Shown piece by piece: positions 1-7,431 of a stretch of 9,539 nt of DNA. Each line of letters opens with the position of its first letter. Position 1 is the first letter of the stretch. The stretch lies in contig JANWIQ010000038.1 of assembly GCA_025449795.1 (NCBI GenBank), forward strand, positions 1-9,539, in the 5' to 3' direction. Origin of the DNA: Minisyncoccota bacterium. GTDB taxonomy: Bacteria; Patescibacteriota; Microgenomatia; Levybacterales; UBA12049. The notes below the pieces were generated by a model. That model had not been told where the DNA came from, made no database searches, and worked only from the letters and a program-made list of their open reading frames with translations. A program made the position numbers and the translations under genes.

Positions 1-775
1 CAACCAGTATTAATTTGATGTCATTCTGAGCCGAAAGCGAAGAATCTCTATTTATAGATTGAGATCCTTCACTATGTTCAGGATGACAAAACACAGCGAA
101 CGCTTCAACGAGCGTTTCCAGGTTCTTGTGTGGATAGGCATTCCCCACGTAAAGAAAGAATTTAGAATTTAGAATTTGGAATTTATTCTCTTTATTTGAG
201 ATTTGGGATTTGGGATTTAAGATTTGCGCATCTGTTCCTTCATAAGTAACCACTACCCTCTCCTGTGGGACATGAAGATGTTGCACTATCTCCTCTTTAG
301 TAGCATTACTTACCGTAATAATTTTTTCTGCATTATTTGCCGCTTGGGAGATAATGTATTTATATCCTTGCAGCTTCATCCAGTAAATAATATTTGAATG
401 AGTAGATGCTTTGCCTGTTGGGAAATGGTGCAGAATAAGATCATGAATAGTAAGGATATATTTTCCCTTATACCCAATGGGGACAGAGAAATAAGGAAAA
501 TGCATCAAATCTAGGTTTTCTTTTTCCAAAATTTTAGGAAGTTTGATTTGTTCTTCCATTGTGTGCCAACGCACATCAGCTGAAACAATTGAAAATTGAG
601 AATTGAAAATTGAAAATTGAATCTCCTGAATATCTTTTGATAAACCAAACAAAATATATTGGTTTTTTGTATCCAGATGTTGCAGCTCCCTCACGAGATT
701 CCTGATGTAACGCCCAACCCCAGTCTCATTCCAAAGCCTAGCATCAATTCCTATTTTGTAAGTACGGTCATTCAT
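1..775 (-). CDS. GT4-family glycosyltransferase, 3' end cut by the window edge
   Basis: Likely transfers a sugar from a nucleotide-sugar donor to a growing surface glycan at the cytoplasmic membrane. I read 258 codons without a stop from the ATG at 775 to base 1. The start is IGIDARLWNETGVGRYIRNL (residues 8-27), the nucleotide-sugar GT4 N-domain signature seen in MtfB-like mannosyltransferases. TIHDLILHHFP (109-119) and KIITVSNATKEEI (151-163) follow, then LYVGNAYPHKN at about 208-218, which opens the C-domain. The EX7E donor-binding motif lies beyond the window. The ATG overlaps the previous gene's TGA (ATGA, 772-775), so translation is probably coupled. Oddities: three in-frame repeat-derived inserts, at residues about 52-63, 184-206 and 230-253. 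Apart from these the protein aligns with normal GT4 spacing, so it is probably functional. Family call is confident; the sugar is unknown. Confidence 0.9.
   Translation of the reverse strand, partial: MNDRTYKIGIDARLWNETGVGRYIRNLVRELQHLDTKNQYILFGLSKDIQEIQFSIFNSQFSIVSADVRWHTMEEQIKLPKILEKENLDLMHFPYFSVPIGYKGKYILTIHDLILHHFPTGKASTHSNIIYWMKLQGYKYIISQAANNAEKIITVSNATKEEIVQHLHVPQERVVVTYEGTDAQILNPKSQISNKENKFQILNSKFFLYVGNAYPHKNLETLVEAFAVFCHPEHSEGSQSINRDSSLSAQNDIKLILV
19..88. repeat. 70-bp imperfect palindromic element inside the GT4 gene
   Basis: The outer arms are 19-31 and 76-88 (11 of 13 complementary, ends TGTCAT/ATGACA). The inner arms are 37-48 and 61-72 (10 of 12 complementary), around an AT-rich loop at 49-60. 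On the coding strand it is read as residues 230-253 of the glycosyltransferase, including HPEHSEGS. That peptide resembles those produced when REP-like dispersed palindromes are translated in many bacteria (recalled from general knowledge, not searched). It lies between the TLVEAFAVF helix and the KLILV strand, where GT4 enzymes normally have a short loop. It is therefore likely an inserted, tolerated element. Confidence 0.8.
158..227. repeat. Heptamer tandem array (about ten 7-bp units) in the GT4 inter-domain linker
   Basis: On the plus strand, GAATTTA occurs four times from 158 to 185 with one mismatch. Fourteen bases (two diverged units) follow, then GATTTGG-type units four times from 200 to 227. 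The whole block is 70 bp in register 7. It is translated in frame as residues about 184-206 of the glycosyltransferase, between VVVTYEGTDA and FFLYVGN. This is the linker joining the two Rossmann domains. On the coding strand, TAA triplets inside the units fall out of the used frame. Confidence 0.85.
587..621. repeat. Heptamer tandem array, five AATTGAA units
   Basis: AATTGAA is repeated five times without gaps at 587-593, 594-600, 601-607, 608-614 and 615-621, with a single mismatch in the second unit. Read on the minus strand it encodes residues about 52-63 (FSIFNSQFSI) of the GT4 N-terminal domain. The opposite strand would contain TGA within the units, while the coding strand is stop-free in every phase, so the orientation suits read-through. 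Confidence 0.9.
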
Positions 776-1698
776 TGTGGGGATATTTTTGGCAAATTTT
801 TCTTGTATAAATACTCTATGCCTTTCATAACAAACCATGTTACTAATTTGGGATACTTTTGCATATAATGCTTTTTATAAAAAATTCTCATCGCATCAAA
901 TCGATACCGTTGCATTAATTTTTTTCGCTCAACATTTGCTGTAGTAATGCCTTGGGACTGCTTCTTTATCCCACTTGAAACCCCCCCATAATGAAGAATG
1001 GATACGGTCGGGTTGTAATAGATTTTCCATCCTTTTTCACCTAATGTATAGCAAAAGTCCAAATCTTCTCCGTAAAAAAAATAGTCTTCATCCCACCACC
1101 CAATTTGCTCGCCTGCTTCACGACGTACGAGCATAAATGCCCCCACGATTGCCGGCACTTGGTGTATTTTTTTTAGATTTTCCCACCCTCTGGTGTATCC
1201 TGCAAATACTCTTGAGTGAGAGAATACTTTCTCAAGTCCACTAAAATGGGTAAATGCATTCCAAGGCGTTGGGAATCCCCTGTGAGAAGCTTCATCAATT
1301 GTTCCACTGGGAATATCTACTTGGCATGTTACTGCTCCCGCTTCAGGATGTTGGTCCATAAAAGTGATAAGCGTTGGAATTGTCTTCGGACGCATCAGCG
1401 TATCTGGATTAAGAAAAAGGAGATACTTACCTTTCGCCTTTTTAAGGGCAACATTATTTCCTTTTGCAAAGCCCAAATTCTTCTTATTATCCAAGATAAT
1501 AAGAAGTTTTATTGAGGAATTTTTTTTATACTCCTTGAGCAAAGCAACGGTATCATCGGGAGAGTTGTTGTCGGATACCACTATTTCGTATGTTCCGCTT
1601 TCTACTTCCTTGGGATAACACGCTTCTATAGAAGCTACTGCTTCTTGGGTAAGTTTGGCTGTTCCATAACTTACAATAATAATAGATACCTCAATCAT
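772..1698 (-). CDS. GT2-family glycosyltransferase (rhamnosyltransferase-like)
   Basis: A 308-residue inverting GT-A enzyme, probably adding one sugar to a lipid-linked glycan intermediate at the inner face of the membrane. SIIIVSYGTAKLTQEAVASI (5-24) and VVSDNNSPDDT (40-50) form the nucleotide-binding fold. NLGFAKGNN (74-82) and LLFLNPDT (93-100) give the DXD-type metal site. GAFMLVRR (186-193) and WWDEDYFFYGEDLDFC (201-216) carry the acceptor-side ED motif with the likely catalytic base. This order is typical of the WbbL/rfbF-like GT2 subgroup, and the length is normal. No transmembrane segment is evident. Its ATG overlaps the upstream GT4's TGA (1695-1698), and its own TGA overlaps the next ATG, so it is coupled on both sides. 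It is a paralogue of the GT2 at 7403-8287 and contains no repeat inserts. The sugar cannot be assigned. Confidence 0.93.
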   Translation of the reverse strand: MIEVSIIIVSYGTAKLTQEAVASIEACYPKEVESGTYEIVVSDNNSPDDTVALLKEYKKNSSIKLLIILDNKKNLGFAKGNNVALKKAKGKYLLFLNPDTLMRPKTIPTLITFMDQHPEAGAVTCQVDIPSGTIDEASHRGFPTPWNAFTHFSGLEKVFSHSRVFAGYTRGWENLKKIHQVPAIVGAFMLVRREAGEQIGWWDEDYFFYGEDLDFCYTLGEKGWKIYYNPTVSILHYGGVSSGIKKQSQGITTANVERKKLMQRYRFDAMRIFYKKHYMQKYPKLVTWFVMKGIEYLYKKNLPKISPQ

Positions 1699-2894
1699 AA
1701 GGTTACCGCCTCTTCATATGCTTTCTCTAGGATACCCGATATATGCTCCCAGGAATATTTTCTTTCTATAAGAAGCCTTGCTTGTGCTGCAATATGCTCA
1801 TATTTTTTTTCATCTTCCAACAGCGAAAATACCAAACGTGTCAAATCTTCAGGAGTCTTCCCTACCAGAGCTTCTACGCCATCTTTGGCACCTAATCCTG
1901 CTACACCCAACTCTGTTGTTACCACAGGAACTCCACTTGCCATAGATTCCAGTATTTTATAGCTTGTCCCTCCACCTACTTGGATAGGAGCCAATAGAGC
2001 AAAGGACTTTTGATAAATTTTTTCTGTCGCGTCTGGTGCATGCTCATCGATAATAATACTTTTACCTTGTTGGCTCTTTATTCCTTCAGGAATGTGTTTT
2101 CCAACAATCCACAATTTAGTATATGCCAACGACTGATGACTAGAGACCAGTGACTGAACTTTTGGCCAGATTTTATCCAGAATAACATTTGCCGCTTCCC
2201 TATTTTGTAGCCATTTAAAATCTCCCATAAATAATATTCGCTTCTCTTTCATTTTAAATTTGGTATTGGATATTTGAAATTTGAAATTCTTTAAGTTTAC
2301 CCCATTAGGGACGACTACTACATCTGGGCGATTCATTTGGGATTTATCGGCTTCAGAAACAGCAACAAGTGTGGTAGCTTTTTGCCAAAACTTCTTTTCC
2401 CAATATTTTATTTTTTGAATGTCTACCAACAAAAGCGGTCGAAGAAGTAATGGAGCAACATCCACATACTTTTTATACACTTGGTACTCAATATTATGCT
2501 CTGCTAAAATTACCGGGAGATAGGTTTTTGGTAGATTCTGAAATGCATAAAATGTCTCCACATGCAAAAGATTGAATGTTTTTTTTCTCAGCAAATCGAC
2601 AATAATTTGCTTCATTGCGAGTGATGTGTGACCAATTAGTAAGAAAGGGTACGGAGAAAATCCCGCTTTTGCGATATTTTTTATAGACCATTGTTTTTTT
2701 CTATCCACGACATATACCTCTTCACACAACTTTTTTACTTCTGCAATATCTTCCTTTGTCTGAAAATCCCTTTTCTCGCATACCAAAGTCAAAGCATGCT
2801 TGTGGGACAATTGCTCCATAAGGTTATACAACCTCACATGTCCACCCGAATGAAGCGGAAACGGCAAAAATGATGAGACAATCAAGATTCGCAT
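1695..2894 (-). CDS. GT4-family glycosyltransferase (GGGT...K...E variant)
   Basis: A 399-residue two-domain GT-B enzyme. The N-domain begins MRILIVSSFLPFPLHSGGHV (1-20), with ILAEHNIEYQ at 129-138. TTLVAVSEADK (174-184) and VVVVPNGVNL (192-201) lead to the C-domain ILFMGDF (220-226). The donor-binding motif is VGGGTSYKILESMASG (306-321). Glu316 is kept but the first Glu of EX7E is Gly308, a variant resembling the sugar transferases of the PEP-CTERM/EpsH1 family. The start is the ATG at 2894, 14 bp after the previous stop, with only a weak TAGG-like ribosome site. The TGA at 1695 overlaps the next ATG. Oddities: heptamer arrays add residues 203-215 (linker) and 246-256 (loop before LWIVG). 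GT4 is certain; the substrate is not known. Confidence 0.93.
   Translation of the reverse strand: MRILIVSSFLPFPLHSGGHVRLYNLMEQLSHKHALTLVCEKRDFQTKEDIAEVKKLCEEVYVVDRKKQWSIKNIAKAGFSPYPFLLIGHTSLAMKQIIVDLLRKKTFNLLHVETFYAFQNLPKTYLPVILAEHNIEYQVYKKYVDVAPLLLRPLLLVDIQKIKYWEKKFWQKATTLVAVSEADKSQMNRPDVVVVPNGVNLKNFKFQISNTKFKMKEKRILFMGDFKWLQNREAANVILDKIWPKVQSLVSSHQSLAYTKLWIVGKHIPEGIKSQQGKSIIIDEHAPDATEKIYQKSFALLAPIQVGGGTSYKILESMASGVPVVTTELGVAGLGAKDGVEALVGKTPEDLTRLVFSLLEDEKKYEHIAAQARLLIERKYSWEHISGILEKAYEEAVTL
2130..2157. repeat. Heptamer tandem array, four NGACTRR-like units
   Basis: The plus-strand units are CGACTGA, TGACTAG, AGACCAG and TGACTGA, in perfect register from 2130 to 2157. On the coding strand they encode about residues 246-256 (QSLVSSHQSL) of the GT4 protein, directly before the LWIVG strand of the C-domain. 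The unit sequence is unrelated to the AT-only heptamers elsewhere in the window, but period and setting are the same. Confidence 0.8.
2254..2288. repeat. Heptamer tandem array, five units, in the GT4 inter-domain linker
   Basis: The plus-strand units are TTAAATT, TGGTATT, GGATATT, TGAAATT and TGAAATT, contiguous from 2254 to 2288. They encode residues about 203-214 (FKFQISNTKFK) between VVVVPNGVNLKN and KRILFMGDF. That is the same inter-domain linker hit by the arrays at 158-227 and 9504-9538. Confidence 0.85.
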
Positions 2895-2908
2895 AGATAT
2901 ATGCCTAA

Positions 2909-4363
2909 TTATTGTAATTTAAACAATATATAATCATTTGTTTCTGATAGAATCTTATACTGCTTGGCAATTCCATAATCTGCGGGTTTTGGATTGACCA
3001 ACACAAGATAATCAGCGCCCATGGTACGCAACGTAGCAAGATCATGTTCGAAACTTGGCCAACCTTTTCTTTTTGTGTAATACAAGAGGGTTGTATCTCC
3101 TCCATAAGGCGCAAGCAATTTTGCATAGGGTGGAGTTATTTTCTCTACTGCAATTCCTGCGCGTACGATTGCTATATTATTGATATTAAAATAATCACGA
3201 ACCTGCAACCACGATAACCAAAATCCTGCGAGTATCAATACCCCAACAAGACCATATGCCATCCGTGTTGGTAAAATTTTTTGAAGAAATGTAAGGACAT
3301 ACATAGCTCCAAAGCCCATCACGATTGCAACTGCTGGCATCACAACAATTTGATAATAATCATGTTGGACATTGCCTGTGGCGATAACAAAAACATACAG
3401 CAGCGCACACAACACAAACGAGATTAAAAACCATTTATCTTTTTTTGCTCGCAACATGGCAATAACGCCTGCGATAATAGTTATATCACCAATATAGCCG
3501 GCAATAAGCTTGGTTAATCTTTCGTAAAAGATCCAGCGGAAAAATGCTGGTCGAAAGCGTATGTCATTCCCATTAAAAAGCCAACTACTTGCTGGAATTC
3601 CCTCCGGATACTGAAGTATCCAAAGCCTCCATGCGACAATGGGGATACACGTTGCAACAAAGCAAACCCACAAATCTATACGTTTTAGCGCCCGCCACTG
3701 CAAAACTGAAAAAATAAGAACAAAAAATGAAAAAAAGTAAAAAATCGTATAGAGCTTAAGAAGAAGTGAAGCTGCCAAAAATACCGATGCAAGGATGAGA
3801 AAAAGAATATTTGGTTTTGTTTTTTTTCGAAATCCCTCCAACCATGTATCCAAGAAAAACAATGCAACCAGCATCGTTGCGATCATTGACGAATCTGGCA
3901 GAATTGTTCTGCCGTAATAGATGTTGAATGGCAAGAAAAGTGAAAAAATAAGCGTAAACCATGCGATGGGTTCGCTTGACCGCCTTCTGACAAAAAGAAA
4001 TAAACACAAACTGCCTGCGACAGAAGAAAAAATGGTAACTATTCTTTCCCATCCCTCAAGTGTAAACGTGTGAAAAAGCACATACAAGTCTCCACTGACC
4101 AAATTATATAAAGGGAACTCGACAAAACGATAGCCATGAGGATTATCCAATCCTGACTGCACATTGGAAATATCGAAATATTGGGGATGCAGTAGATCGA
4201 AACCATTGTGCACAAAATTCCACGTAACCGCAGCAGTATCTGCCTGTCGCCAAGAATGCCAATCTGCAATAGGATTGGTAAATCGGTAAAGCCTCACGCC
4301 TACTCCAAGGAGAAGTAACATGATAAGCAATATGGTACGGATATGTTTTGTAAAAAAACTCAT
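2909..4363 (-). CDS. Multi-pass GT-C glycosyltransferase, GT39/PMT_2-like
   Basis: A 484-residue integral membrane enzyme expected to transfer a sugar from a polyprenyl-phosphate donor at the outer face of the membrane. After the first membrane segment (about 10-22) comes RLYRFTNPIADWHSWRQADT (24-43). Its Asp34 and the WRQADTA motif match the first extracytoplasmic loop of GT39/PMT and ArnT-like enzymes, which carries the catalytic acid. YYGRTILPDSSM (149-160) is another family hallmark. About ten hydrophobic segments follow, for example 134-148, 161-171, 185-201, 205-221, 230-248, 311-328, 338-359 and 367-386. HDYYQIV lies at 334-340. The C-terminal 90 residues are soluble and short, with YLVLVNPKP near 452-460. 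The ATG overlaps the preceding TGA (4360-4363) and the TAA at 2909 precedes the next gene by 14 bp. Donor and acceptor are not predictable. Confidence 0.9.
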   Translation of the reverse strand: MSFFTKHIRTILLIMLLLLGVGVRLYRFTNPIADWHSWRQADTAAVTWNFVHNGFDLLHPQYFDISNVQSGLDNPHGYRFVEFPLYNLVSGDLYVLFHTFTLEGWERIVTIFSSVAGSLCLFLFVRRRSSEPIAWFTLIFSLFLPFNIYYGRTILPDSSMIATMLVALFFLDTWLEGFRKKTKPNILFLILASVFLAASLLLKLYTIFYFFSFFVLIFSVLQWRALKRIDLWVCFVATCIPIVAWRLWILQYPEGIPASSWLFNGNDIRFRPAFFRWIFYERLTKLIAGYIGDITIIAGVIAMLRAKKDKWFLISFVLCALLYVFVIATGNVQHDYYQIVVMPAVAIVMGFGAMYVLTFLQKILPTRMAYGLVGVLILAGFWLSWLQVRDYFNINNIAIVRAGIAVEKITPPYAKLLAPYGGDTTLLYYTKRKGWPSFEHDLATLRTMGADYLVLVNPKPADYGIAKQYKILSETNDYILFKLQ

Positions 4364-7300
4364 TCAACTTTTGTCACGTGATAGTCTTCTAAAAATTGAA
4401 AAATATGGGATGTATTCCTTTGCCTCATTTGCTTTGCCTGCTGCAGACCCGTAGCATCCAAAACATCTAGCGTTTCATCTCGATAAAGAAACCACAACCC
4501 CTCACGTAGGCCTGTTGGGAAAACCCACGCATTTTGGTATTGGATAGGCCTGTTAATAAAGACAAGAATCGAGTTTTGAGGAAGCGTTGGGTATTCTATC
4601 TTAAGGTATCCTAACGTGTTGTATGAAATCTTTGCAGCGTGCTGCCATTCCTGCCCTACTGTCTTTACAGAAATAATGCACCATACCAAAATACCTATTG
4701 TCACCAAAACACCACTCGCTACTTGCGCCTTCTTGTTAGCCAGCCGGGCAATACCTTTTTCCAAAAGCCATACCGCAAGCATTACAAATCCAACCGACGC
4801 AAGATATCCATAACGCTGCGCAATATTTCCCAAGCCAAAATACGGAAGGAGCGCAATAATGCATAGGACAATTGCGAAAAGAGGAAAAGACCTGGTAGTA
4901 AGTAATTTTTTCCATTGCAATTTTCTTACGCGTATATATAAACCCACAATAATTACTGCCACAAGAATAATAATTGGCAAAGAGAATGCTTTTGCGTGAA
5001 GACGTAAAGCTTCATATATAGGCAAGCTTTTTTCTCCAAAAATAAATAACCCCACATACCCCACGCTATTCCCAATCACGTTAGGAATAAGGTGAGGAAT
5101 ACTGTAGGAATAATCTCCTCCTCCAACAAATGCATGCGCATGTAGCCGCATTGCAAAATATACTACGTCAAGAAGAAGAAAAGGAATATATCCCCATACT
5201 TTTTTCCAGGAAATAGCACCCACAACAAAAAGATCAACAGCAAGAAACAGTAGCGGCATCACAAGCGCAAGCTCGTAAGATAGGAGGGCAAAAAGAGTGA
5301 AAAGAAAAACTACTACATAGTGTTTATATCCCCACCATGATTTTCTTTGGCGGAAATGAATAAATTGGATTACACCAAAAAGAAGCAAAACGCCTGAGAG
5401 ATCTATAGAAAGACTGGATATCCAATTTGCATTTTCTCCGTGGAGAGGAAGTAATAAGAAAAGCACCGCAGCGGCAAATGCAAGACCCTTTTTCTTTAGT
5501 AAGATATTCGTAAGATTAAATACGCCAACACCCATAAGACCGTAAAGAAAAAGTATAATCACATGATACCCTTGTGGTTGAAAAGCAAAAACAGAATAAA
5601 AAAGTAGCATGAGCGTCTTATCCAGTGGACGGTAGAAAAATCCACTTGCATTGGTAAAGTAGTGAATTACATCATGGATACTGGAAGTAGCAGCCCATTT
5701 AAGCCATACAAAATCATCTCCCACGAAAAAGTTTCCGATACTTCCCATAAATGCAACAAAAGTAATAATAAAAAGGTATATTCCTAGAAAAATTCGGGAT
5801 GTTGCAATTGTTGAAATATCTTTTAGGTAATTCACTTTCTTTTTCTCAAGTGCCAATGCTCCTGCTCCTATACCTAAAAGAAGCCACAAAGGTTCTGCAA
5901 CTTTTGAAGCTTCAAAAATATCAAATAGCGTTGCATTAACAAATAATCCAATCACCCCTCCTGCAAGCCCATATACAAATATTTTTACCAATGGGTCTTC
6001 TGAGACGGGAATAAGTTGGCGAAGAAAAATACCCAAAATAACAAATACACTTACGAATGCAACAAATCCCAAAATGCCGGATTCACCAAGCAATCGAAGA
6101 TAATCATTGTCAACAGCAAGGGTAAGCGTAGAGTATCCTTGTCCCAATAAGGGATACTGCAAGAAAGACGAAATAGCATGCGGCCATTCTCCTTGCAGTC
6201 TTGTCGTTACGGAAATGTCATATACAAGCGCTTTTTGGACGGAAAAATTTCCCTTTACCGTAGAGAGTTGCAAACCACCATTGGCAAGCTGTAATTTTTC
6301 CGCTTCTTTTCCCGAAATTCCCTGCTGAATTACTGCCGTTGTTGTTGCAACTTTTTTTTGCGGCAGGGTAATAAAGCTTGATCCTTCCGGGACAACTCCT
6401 TGTATAATTTGTGTGGCCTGAATCACTTTATTATTTTTCTTTAGTTGATTTTGGAGACTTTGGGACAAACTATTTTCTGCAAGCCCAACTACTTGTCCCT
6501 GCATATTTACCACAACTGTTGTCAAACGAAATGTCTGGGCAAAACGCTGGATAGTGGATTCGCTAAAAAGCCCTAGGCAAATAACACTAAGAAACAGCAC
6601 CGGCAGGATGTATTTCTTTTTTCCTAAAAAGAAAAGCGGCGCTACAACTGCAAATAGATACGCGATGAATGCGCTACGGGAAGAAGTGAGAATAAGTGTA
6701 ATTACACCGGTAATAAAAAGTATCGCCAAAAGTGCCTTGGTAAGCTTTCTTTTGATAAAAATACCTACCCCAAGAATAATAGGCAGCACTATTATCAAGT
6801 ATCCTGCTAAGTCATAATGGCCGCCAAAAGTAGAAGTTACGCGTGATCCCACCGGAAGACACAGGGGTATACCTTTGGCAAATTCCTCATTACCCGTCTG
6901 GTAAGAAGGGAAGCAAAAATTAGTCTTTTGCAAAAATTGCGGAAGATATTTCCAAAAATATGGATAAAAGTGTTGCCCAAATCCATAAGCAATCACTGCT
7001 GCAACGCCTAGAAAAAGAAAAACAATAAAGTCCTTCAGATCTTTTCTGCTTTTTATTGCCGAAAATCCAACGAAAAAGAGAATCATGTATTCAATTCTTC
7101 GTACATATTCCAGTGCAACGAGTTTAGGGAAGTAGTTAATAAGGTGAGGACCGATAAATTGGATTGAATATAACGTAGAAACAAGACCAACCAACCAATA
7201 CAAAAGAATAGGTATCCCTACCGGAAGAGCAAGCCGTACTTTTTTCCTGAGAAACTGCACTAACCAAATAACTACCACAGCGCCAATAACAAAATCCTCA

Positions 7301-7431
7301 AGCCGCACATATACCCACGTATGGGTAATGTAAATGCTGGGAAGTTTTGGATACAATACAACAAAAAGGCTAGCAAAAATGACAGCGAATTTTAAGATAT
7401 GGTTATCTAAAAATGCTAAGAGCTTCTTCAT
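4360..7431 (-). CDS. Fusion membrane protein: O-antigen ligase/polymerase-like half plus TMTC-like GT-C half
   Basis: A 1023-residue protein, about twice the length of either family alone. Residues 1-530 look like Wzy/WaaL (Wzy_C). They include RVTSTFGGHYDLAGYLIIVLPI around 197-218 (given by position), LILTSSRSAFIAYLF (246-260), a polar extracytoplasmic loop at about 295-420, and PLLGQGYSTLTLAVDNDYLR (427-446) followed by GILG (452-455). Residues about 545-1023 form a second multi-pass module: FFVGDDFVWL (568-577, likely catalytic acidic pair), FFYRPLDKTL (598-607), LPLHGENANWISS (661-673) and QRYGYLASVGFVML (872-885). These match bacterial relatives of TMTC/PMT-type glycosyltransferases. A charged stretch at 530-536 joins the halves. 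The start at 7431 lies 29 bp inside the previous gene; no later Met fits. It may both polymerise or ligate and glycosylate the same lipid-linked glycan. Each half is well supported; the joint function is inference. Confidence 0.88.
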   Translation of the reverse strand: MKKLLAFLDNHILKFAVIFASLFVVLYPKLPSIYITHTWVYVRLEDFVIGAVVVIWLVQFLRKKVRLALPVGIPILLYWLVGLVSTLYSIQFIGPHLINYFPKLVALEYVRRIEYMILFFVGFSAIKSRKDLKDFIVFLFLGVAAVIAYGFGQHFYPYFWKYLPQFLQKTNFCFPSYQTGNEEFAKGIPLCLPVGSRVTSTFGGHYDLAGYLIIVLPIILGVGIFIKRKLTKALLAILFITGVITLILTSSRSAFIAYLFAVVAPLFFLGKKKYILPVLFLSVICLGLFSESTIQRFAQTFRLTTVVVNMQGQVVGLAENSLSQSLQNQLKKNNKVIQATQIIQGVVPEGSSFITLPQKKVATTTAVIQQGISGKEAEKLQLANGGLQLSTVKGNFSVQKALVYDISVTTRLQGEWPHAISSFLQYPLLGQGYSTLTLAVDNDYLRLLGESGILGFVAFVSVFVILGIFLRQLIPVSEDPLVKIFVYGLAGGVIGLFVNATLFDIFEASKVAEPLWLLLGIGAGALALEKKKVNYLKDISTIATSRIFLGIYLFIITFVAFMGSIGNFFVGDDFVWLKWAATSSIHDVIHYFTNASGFFYRPLDKTLMLLFYSVFAFQPQGYHVIILFLYGLMGVGVFNLTNILLKKKGLAFAAAVLFLLLPLHGENANWISSLSIDLSGVLLLFGVIQFIHFRQRKSWWGYKHYVVVFLFTLFALLSYELALVMPLLFLAVDLFVVGAISWKKVWGYIPFLLLDVVYFAMRLHAHAFVGGGDYSYSIPHLIPNVIGNSVGYVGLFIFGEKSLPIYEALRLHAKAFSLPIIILVAVIIVGLYIRVRKLQWKKLLTTRSFPLFAIVLCIIALLPYFGLGNIAQRYGYLASVGFVMLAVWLLEKGIARLANKKAQVASGVLVTIGILVWCIISVKTVGQEWQHAAKISYNTLGYLKIEYPTLPQNSILVFINRPIQYQNAWVFPTGLREGLWFLYRDETLDVLDATGLQQAKQMRQRNTSHIFQFLEDYHVTKVE

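Noticed and set aside
587..621. CRISPR array
   Set aside because: Units are 7 bp and contiguous, with no spacers, and no cas-like gene is present.
1..775. Pseudogene or frameshifted remnant, because of the repeats inside the GT4 gene
   Set aside because: A base-by-base reading on the minus strand gives one uninterrupted frame with GT4 motifs before, between and after the inserts.
6170..6550. Polar stretch of the fusion protein (residues about 295-420) as another repeat insert
   Set aside because: I found no 7- or 8-bp periodicity in the DNA, and a large extracytoplasmic loop here is normal for Wzy/WaaL-type proteins.
7403..7431. 29-bp overlap between the GT2 and the fusion gene as a sequencing error
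   Set aside because: Both protein ends look natural, a charged MKKLLAF start precedes a membrane segment, and no nearby alternative Met exists.
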